From: Larsenimonas suaedae
GTDB lineage: Bacteria > Pseudomonadota > Gammaproteobacteria > Pseudomonadales > Halomonadaceae
NCBI RefSeq assembly: GCF_023712105.1
Contig: NZ_JAMLJI010000001.1
Location: forward strand, 124,001 to 188,000
DNA: 64,000 nt
Direction of reading: 5' to 3'
Positions 59,801 to 64,000 of this stretch are shown here, piece by piece. Under the pieces are notes generated by a model, which did no database searches, was not told where the DNA came from, and was given only the letters and a program-made list of their open reading frames with translations. The position numbers and the translations under genes were made by a program. How positions within the stretch are numbered: the stretch's first letter is position 1; the number at the start of each line of letters is the position of its first letter.

Positions 59801-61066
59801 TCAAAGTTCTTCGAGACAGCGCTCGATGATGTCGAGTCCTTCGTGCAGGACGTCGTCGGTGGCCGTCAGCGGCACCAGCACTCGAATGGTATTCGAGTAA
59901 AAGCCGCAGGAAAGCAGGATCAAGCCGTTTTCGGCGGCCTTCTGGGTCAAGGCCTTGGTTTTTACGGCACACGGTGCGCCGTGTTCGTCCACGAGCTCGA
60001 AGGCGGCCATCGCCCCGACGTTTCGGGAATGATCGACGTGACTAAAGCGTGCCTGCCACGTATGGAAGCGTTCAGCAAGTGCCTCGCCCATACGCTGACT
60101 TCGCCCGAGAATATCCTCTTCCTCGATGGCGTCCATCACGGCAATCGCGGCGGCGCAGGACAGCGGATTGCCGCCGTAGGTGCCGCCGAGCGAGCCGGGC
60201 CCGGAGGCGTCCATCATGTCGGCCTTGCCAACCACGGCCGCCAGCGGCATGCCGTCGGCAAGGCTTTTGGCCGTGGTGATCAGATCCGGTTCGACGTCGG
60301 TGTGCTCGATGGCAAAGAGTTTGCCGGTGCGCGCAAAGCCGGATTGCACTTCGTCGGCGATCAGGACAATGCCGTGTTCATCGCAGAGCGCGCGCAGCGA
60401 CTGCATGAACGCTGGGGAGGCTTGATAAAATCCGCCTTCGCCCTGAACCGGTTCGATAATGATGGCAGCCACGCGGTGTGCGGGGACATCGGTCTTGAAC
60501 AGCTTCTCGATGGCCGCCAGGCTTTGCTCGTCACTGACGCCGTGGGTCGGGTTCGGGTAAGGTGCCCGAAAGACATCGCCCGGCATCGGGCCGAAATCGT
60601 GCTTGTACGGCAGTACCTTGCCCGTCAGCGCAAGGGTCATCATCGTACGGCCGTGGAAGCTGCCATCGAAGGCAATGACGGCGCTGCGCCCGGTGGCAGC
60701 GCGTGCAATCTTGACGGCATTCTCAACGGCTTCGGCACCGCTATTGACCAACACTGCCCGAGTGTCGCCCGTGATCGGCACGGCATCGCACAGGCGCTTG
60801 CACAAGTGAACGTAAGGAGCGTAGGGCATTACCGCAGCCGAGGTGTGCATGACTTTATCAAGCTGTGCCTTGATGGCCTCAACCACCTTGGGATGGCGGT
60901 GCCCCAGATTGAGCACGCCGATGCCACCAGCGAAGTCGATGTAACGGTTGCCTTCGACGTCCCAGATTTCGGCGTTTTCGGCCGTGTCTGCAAAGGCCTG
61001 GATCATGTGCGGCGCGCCCTTGGCCACGTACTGCTGTTTCAATTCACTGAGATGCTTGTTGTTCAT
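59801..61066 (-). CDS. gabT: 4-aminobutyrate--2-oxoglutarate aminotransferase
   Basis: A 421-residue class III PLP aminotransferase that moves the amino group of GABA to 2-oxoglutarate. Features: N-S-G-A-E-A-V-E-N-A near 108-117, the E-P-V-Q-G-E-G-G-F motif, I-A-D-E-V-Q-S-G-F-A-R-T-G and the PLP lysine K267 in T-A-K-S-L-A-D-G. The ATG at 61064-61066 gives the family length; an upstream start at 61174 is not supported. gabD, the usual partner, is not adjacent, so a related omega-amino substrate is possible. Confidence 0.88.
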   Translation of the reverse strand: MNNKHLSELKQQYVAKGAPHMIQAFADTAENAEIWDVEGNRYIDFAGGIGVLNLGHRHPKVVEAIKAQLDKVMHTSAAVMPYAPYVHLCKRLCDAVPITGDTRAVLVNSGAEAVENAVKIARAATGRSAVIAFDGSFHGRTMMTLALTGKVLPYKHDFGPMPGDVFRAPYPNPTHGVSDEQSLAAIEKLFKTDVPAHRVAAIIIEPVQGEGGFYQASPAFMQSLRALCDEHGIVLIADEVQSGFARTGKLFAIEHTDVEPDLITTAKSLADGMPLAAVVGKADMMDASGPGSLGGTYGGNPLSCAAAIAVMDAIEEEDILGRSQRMGEALAERFHTWQARFSHVDHSRNVGAMAAFELVDEHGAPCAVKTKALTQKAAENGLILLSCGFYSNTIRVLVPLTATDDVLHEGLDIIERCLEEL

Positions 61067-61448
61067 GTCGCGCTCCGGCGTGGTGGGTTGCGATAAAAGC
61101 CGAACAGACGAGGTTGTTCGGTGAGCGTGGCGATCGCCAGACGCCATCACTCTATAGTAGGGCAGAGCCGTCAATTAAAAAATACGTCAGTGTGTATTAT
61201 TTGAAACGAAAAAGGGTGTCTTCCTGTTTTAGGCCCCGATAAGGGCCACTTTTTGGCCAGCATGCCCGCAAAGCCTAAAGATCGCTTAACCTTCGCCGTG
61301 CATTAATTGCATATATTGTGCCAAAACGTGCATCATGCGTTGGTTGTTGGTGTTCTGACTCGCGGTGGCCGCGATCAGACACCGGGCACATCTTTCAACC
61401 ATGGATGCCGAGGCGTTGGTGTCTTCGGCGGTGTTCGAGGCGTTATTC
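61067..61448. other. Divergent intergenic region, gabT to NlpC/P60 gene
   Basis: A 382-base gap with no supported gene. Its middle is AT-rich. A short inverted repeat (AATAC and GTATT arms, about 61188-61200) lies toward gabT, and a TGCATTAATTGCA near-palindrome followed by TATATT (61299-61317) lies toward the NlpC/P60 gene. Both probably belong to divergent promoters. A weak hairpin with G/C stem is seen near 61233-61250. Confidence 0.5.
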
Positions 61449-62045
61449 ATGAGGCATTGGCTTGGCAGTCTGGCGGTACTGGCGCTTCTTGGCGGCTGTG
61501 CTGCGCAACAACCATCGACTCAGTCCCAGTATTACGATGTGGCAATGCCGTCTATGAGTACTCCCAAGACGACGCCACGCTCAAAGCGCCCCGGTGGTGG
61601 TACCGCCGCCGCAACGCCATCGCCGTCGACGGTGAGCTGGGCAACGATTCGAACGTCATTGATGAGCGAGTACGACGCCTGGGCCGGCACGCCTTACCGC
61701 TATGGCGGAACAAGCCGCTCGGGAGTCGATTGTTCGGCGCTGGTGCAGCATATATTCCGTGATTCGTTCGATATCGACTTGCCACGTACGACGCTCGGTC
61801 AGGTGCTCGAGGGCAACAAGATCAGCAAGGCCGCGCTCAAGCCCGGTGATCTTGTTTTCTTCCGGCCCAAGCGTAGCGATCGACACGTCGGTATCTATGT
61901 GGGCGAGGGCTACTTCATGCACGCGTCTTCCTCGACCGGTGTCCGGCTTTCAAAACTCGATAACCCGTATTGGTCGCGTTATTTCTGGCAGGCACGACGC
62001 CCGATTGACCGTGCGGACATCAGCGAGCGCCTGGCCATGAAGTAA
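61449..62045 (+). CDS. NlpC/P60 (C40) peptidoglycan endopeptidase lipoprotein
   Basis: A 198-residue lipoprotein precursor: signal peptide with lipobox L-G-G-C (Cys17), a short Ser/Pro/Thr-rich linker, then an NlpC/P60 domain (about 65-195). The catalytic cysteine is in S-G-V-D-C-S-A-L-V (C95) and the histidine in D-R-H-V-G-I-Y (H146), with a further H in F-M-H-A-S-S. It resembles MepS (Spr), which cleaves peptide crosslinks to allow wall growth. I start at ATG 61449 because the signal peptide begins there. Confidence 0.9.
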   Translation: MRHWLGSLAVLALLGGCAAQQPSTQSQYYDVAMPSMSTPKTTPRSKRPGGGTAAATPSPSTVSWATIRTSLMSEYDAWAGTPYRYGGTSRSGVDCSALVQHIFRDSFDIDLPRTTLGQVLEGNKISKAALKPGDLVFFRPKRSDRHVGIYVGEGYFMHASSSTGVRLSKLDNPYWSRYFWQARRPIDRADISERLAMK

Positions 62046-62348
62046 TATGGCGAATGTTTCAGGCATGTACCAAAAAGGCCAGCTGAATAAGCTGGCCTTT
62101 TTGGTACATGCGCAAAAAAAGAGGATCAGCAAAATTAAGTTCATAGGCTGTGTCTTTTTGTATACAACCGGCGTTTGCTGATGAAAAAGAATGAAGCGCC
62201 AGTATAAAATTGTGCCGATGCGCCGGGTTGATACGCCAAAGTACTAGATTCGACTATTCTGCACAGCATCTACACAGGGATCACTCCAGGATGGAGCCAC
62301 ATATTCGAACCAACACAGGGATATTCTCCGTCAGGAGGATCGTGATAG
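62046..62348. other. Intergenic region before the CDP-alcohol transferase-like gene
   Basis: A 303-base gap holding the long terminator at 62063-62111, followed by AT-rich sequence with TATAAAAT at 62203-62210, a possible -10 element without a well-spaced -35 box. No gene is supported. Confidence 0.5.
62063..62111. terminator. Long-stem terminator after the NlpC/P60 gene
   Basis: A perfect 21-base inverted repeat (62063-62083 with 62091-62111) around a 7-base loop. The stem contains the A-run, GC core and T-run of a bidirectional terminator, extended by about eight base pairs beyond the usual size. Confidence 0.85.
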
Positions 62349-63194
62349 ATGCCTAATTATCGAATCGATGCGCGCAGTCAGTCTCTCGTTTCAAGACTTA
62401 CAACGTTGTTGGCCAACAAGGGCGTTACGCCGACAAAACTTGCCGTCATCGGCTTTGTGGTCGGTCTTCTTGCCGTGCCTGCCCTGTGGGCGGGGCAGCT
62501 CGAGCTGGCGGGTGTCGCCTTGTTGGCGCATCGTTTGATTGGCGCCCTGAGCCATTCACTTCCGCGTTTCGGCACCGCCTTCAGCTCGGCCGGCAAGTTC
62601 ATCGATATGGTTTCAAGCGGTCTGACCTACGCCCTGTTCGGTGGCGCGATGGTGACCTGGGGGCTTACCGTATCCTCTGAAGCGGCCATGATGCTGTCGA
62701 TCGGCGTTATCGCGCTTGTGTTGGCCGCACGTTCGTTCTCAAAGACGTCAGCGACCATTGACACTGCGCTCAAGCAGGCGCCGCATCATCGCATCAATCG
62801 TGTGAGCGGTGTTCTCGGCCATCTGTCTCTGACGTCATTTCTGATTGCGCTTTGTTTGGTGCCGTCCCACGCGAATCTATTGAGCATCTCTGGCGGCAGC
62901 CTCTGCCTGGTAACCGCGGCGCTTTATGTTGCCCTCGGATTTCAGAGCCTTCGTCGTGCCGAGAAAAAGTACGCGACTCCGTTCACGGCCGTTACGCCTC
63001 ACCAGGGTAGTTCTCATGCAAACGTGTTGACTGCTTCCAGCGGCTCAGCAGGCGCGGCAGCAGCGTCGACACCGAATAAGGTTGCCTCGTTGACGCGTAA
63101 ACGTGCAGAAAAGCTCGAAGCGGAGTCAGGTGTTGATCGTGAGGTTCGTCGCCAAACACCCGGGCAGGTGGTTGTTTTCCCGAGTCAGCGTTGA
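62349..63194 (+). CDS. CDP-alcohol phosphatidyltransferase-like protein, catalytic motif degraded
   Basis: A 281-residue membrane protein whose N-terminal 200 residues have the hydrophobic layout of CDP-alcohol phosphatidyltransferases (A-N-K-G-V-T-P-T-K-L-A-V-I-G-F, then about six membrane segments). In the family motif D-x2-D-G-x2-A-R-x8-9-G-x3-D-x3-D, the matching region here (about 61-90) reads H-R-L-I-G-A-L-S-H and G-K-F-I-D-M-V-S-S: three of four aspartates are lost. The tail (about 205-281) is polar and basic. It is probably not an active transferase. GGAGGAT lies 8 bases before the ATG. Confidence 0.65.
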   Translation: MPNYRIDARSQSLVSRLTTLLANKGVTPTKLAVIGFVVGLLAVPALWAGQLELAGVALLAHRLIGALSHSLPRFGTAFSSAGKFIDMVSSGLTYALFGGAMVTWGLTVSSEAAMMLSIGVIALVLAARSFSKTSATIDTALKQAPHHRINRVSGVLGHLSLTSFLIALCLVPSHANLLSISGGSLCLVTAALYVALGFQSLRRAEKKYATPFTAVTPHQGSSHANVLTASSGSAGAAAASTPNKVASLTRKRAEKLEAESGVDREVRRQTPGQVVVFPSQR

Positions 63195-63204
63195 TCGCTC
63201 ATAC

Positions 63205-63234
63205 AAAAAAAGCCCCATTCATGGGGCTTTTTTT
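63205..63234. terminator. Bidirectional terminator after the CDP-alcohol transferase-like gene
   Basis: Perfect arms of 14 bases with A- and T-runs around a 2-base centre, between convergent genes. Confidence 0.9.
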
Positions 63235-63237
63235 ATG

Positions 63238-63281
63238 TCTGCGCAGTGTGGCTTTTATATCTGCGCAGTACGGTTTTTATG
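63238..63281. repeat. Tandem 22-base repeat downstream of phaR
   Basis: Two adjacent copies beginning TCTGCGCAGT (63238-63259 and 63260-63281), differing at a few positions, between the terminator and the end of phaR. Confidence 0.7.
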
Positions 63282-63302
63282 GCCAGGATAGATCGGCTGC
63301 GG

Positions 63303-63824
63303 TCATTCATCGTCGTCACGGCGCTTGAATGGCGACGTCCAGAACGACTGCATCTGTTTCATGAACGCCTGTGATTGCCGCAGGTTGCTTTCCATCATGT
63401 CTTTCATGAACGGGGGCTGCATGCGTTGCATCGAGGCCCAGACCTGTTCGACGTTTTCCGGGCGATATGCGTTGACTCCTTGCTTGGCAAGCTGATTCTG
63501 AAACTCTCGAATGTAGCTGATCTGCTGTTCCAGGTACTGCCCCATGGGCGCCTGCATGGCGTGGCCGTAAAAACGAATCAGGGACTGCAGCATGTCGCTG
63601 TTGAACAGCGGCTCGCCGCCGGTGCTTTCTTCTTCGAGAATGATTTGAAGCAGGATGCTGCGGGTAATGTCGTCGTTGGTCTTGGCATCGACCACACAGA
63701 TATCTTCCTGCTCGAGAATCAGTGCCTTGACCTGGGCAAGCGTGATGTAAGCGCTGGCTTTGGTGTCGTAGAGCCGTCGGTTCTGATATTTCTTGATCAG
63801 CCGGGGGGAGGCGTGTTCGCTCAT
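63303..63824 (-). CDS. phaR: PhaR, PHA synthesis repressor
   Basis: A 173-residue protein with the PhaR N-terminal DNA-binding domain (I-K-K-Y-Q-N-R-R-L-Y-D-T, residues 10-21) and the PHB-accumulation regulatory domain after about residue 65 (L-L-Q-I-I-L-E-E-E). PhaR binds PHA granules and TGC-rich operators; as granules form it leaves the DNA and phasin genes are derepressed. Candidate operators are 10-12 kb away before phaZ and the phasin gene. The phaB end lies just upstream on the same strand, separated by a terminator. Confidence 0.93.
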   Translation of the reverse strand: MSEHASPRLIKKYQNRRLYDTKASAYITLAQVKALILEQEDICVVDAKTNDDITRSILLQIILEEESTGGEPLFNSDMLQSLIRFYGHAMQAPMGQYLEQQISYIREFQNQLAKQGVNAYRPENVEQVWASMQRMQPPFMKDMMESNLRQSQAFMKQMQSFWTSPFKRRDDDE

Positions 63825-63840
63825 AGCGTGTCCATTGTGA

Positions 63841-63864
63841 AAAACCCGGCGCAGGCCGGGTTTT
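63841..63864. terminator. Terminator between phaB and phaR
   Basis: Perfect 10-base arms (63841-63850 and 63855-63864) around GCAG, giving T-runs on both strands. It follows phaB and lies in the promoter region of phaR. Confidence 0.75.
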
Positions 63865-63890
63865 CTTATCGTTGGCGAATTTTTGCCAGA

Positions 63891-64000
63891 TTAACTCATG
63901 TGCAGCCCGCCGTTAAGCGAGAACTCGGCGCCGGTGGAGTAGGCGGATTCCTCGGATGCGAGCCAGCTGATAATTGAGGCAATCTCTTCGGGTTTGCCAA
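63891..64000 (-). CDS. phaB: PhaB-like acetoacetyl-CoA reductase (C-terminal end only)
   Basis: The last 35 or so codons of an SDR-family reductase, cut by the window edge. The end reads G-K-P-E-E-I-A near the start, S-T-G-A-E-F-S, and N-G-G-L-H-M-S at the stop, matching the N-G-G-x-H-M end typical of PhaB, which makes 3-hydroxybutyryl-CoA for PHB. The next gene being phaR strengthens the call over FabG. Confidence 0.75.
   Translation of the reverse strand, partial: GKPEEIASIISWLASEESAYSTGAEFSLNGGLHMS

Noticed and set aside
59843-61096. A 417-codon open frame on the plus strand
   Set aside because: It is antisense to gabT, which has all catalytic motifs; the long frame results from high-GC codon use.

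Overview
The window is a gene-dense, roughly 60% GC chromosomal segment of a gammaproteobacterium. Gene content and order point to the Halomonadaceae (Halomonas and relatives), though this is an inference from synteny and not a database match. The signs are a Pseudomonas-like order around the dcw cluster, a short-form hisG, polyhydroxyalkanoate (PHA) genes (phaZ, a phasin, phaR, phaB) and a TrkH-type potassium transporter. I saw no prophage, insertion sequence, CRISPR array or tRNA.

1-5.4 kb carries outer-membrane biogenesis genes: the end of an lptC-kdsC-kdsD run on the minus strand, diverging from mlaFEDCB-ibaG. 5.4-8.7 kb continues with murA, hisG and hisD. 8.7-18.5 kb holds housekeeping genes: degS/algW, a Nif3-like gene, zapG, zapE, rplM-rpsI-sspA-sspB, and the minus-strand lpoA-yraN-diaA-dolP run. 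18.6-19.9 kb has rsmI and the RNase P RNA gene rnpB.

19.9-37.4 kb is a complete division and cell-wall (dcw) cluster: rsmH-ftsL-ftsI-murE-murF-mraY-murD-ftsW-murG-murC-ddl-ftsQ-ftsA-ftsZ-lpxC. Most neighbours overlap by a few bases, so translation is probably coupled. mraZ, which often opens this cluster, is absent. An AT-rich spacer before ftsA suggests separate promoters for ftsAZ.

37.4-48.8 kb holds dciA, a small secreted ORF just before secA, secA, argJ, a Nudix/ThiE-like fusion, yacG, coaE, and type IV pilus genes pilD, pilC, pilB and pilA. The small ORF is the most interesting item here. It encodes a signal-peptide protein ending in an R-R-G-P-P-Q-R motif resembling SecM-type translation-arrest peptides. 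Codons just upstream of that motif can pair with the secA Shine-Dalgarno sequence. This is the layout expected of a SecM-like secretion sensor, in a lineage where I do not know of one being described.

48.8-64 kb is more mixed: a small unknown protein, a cation-efflux transporter, TrkH, PHA depolymerase and phasin genes, a sodium:solute symporter, a GlsB/YeaQ membrane protein, catalase, a degraded MocR-type gene, an acyltransferase, gabT, an NlpC/P60 lipoprotein, a CDP-alcohol phosphatidyltransferase-like protein lacking catalytic residues, phaR, and the 3' end of phaB. Matching palindromes in front of phaZ and the phasin gene overlap their predicted promoters and are good candidates for PhaR operators.
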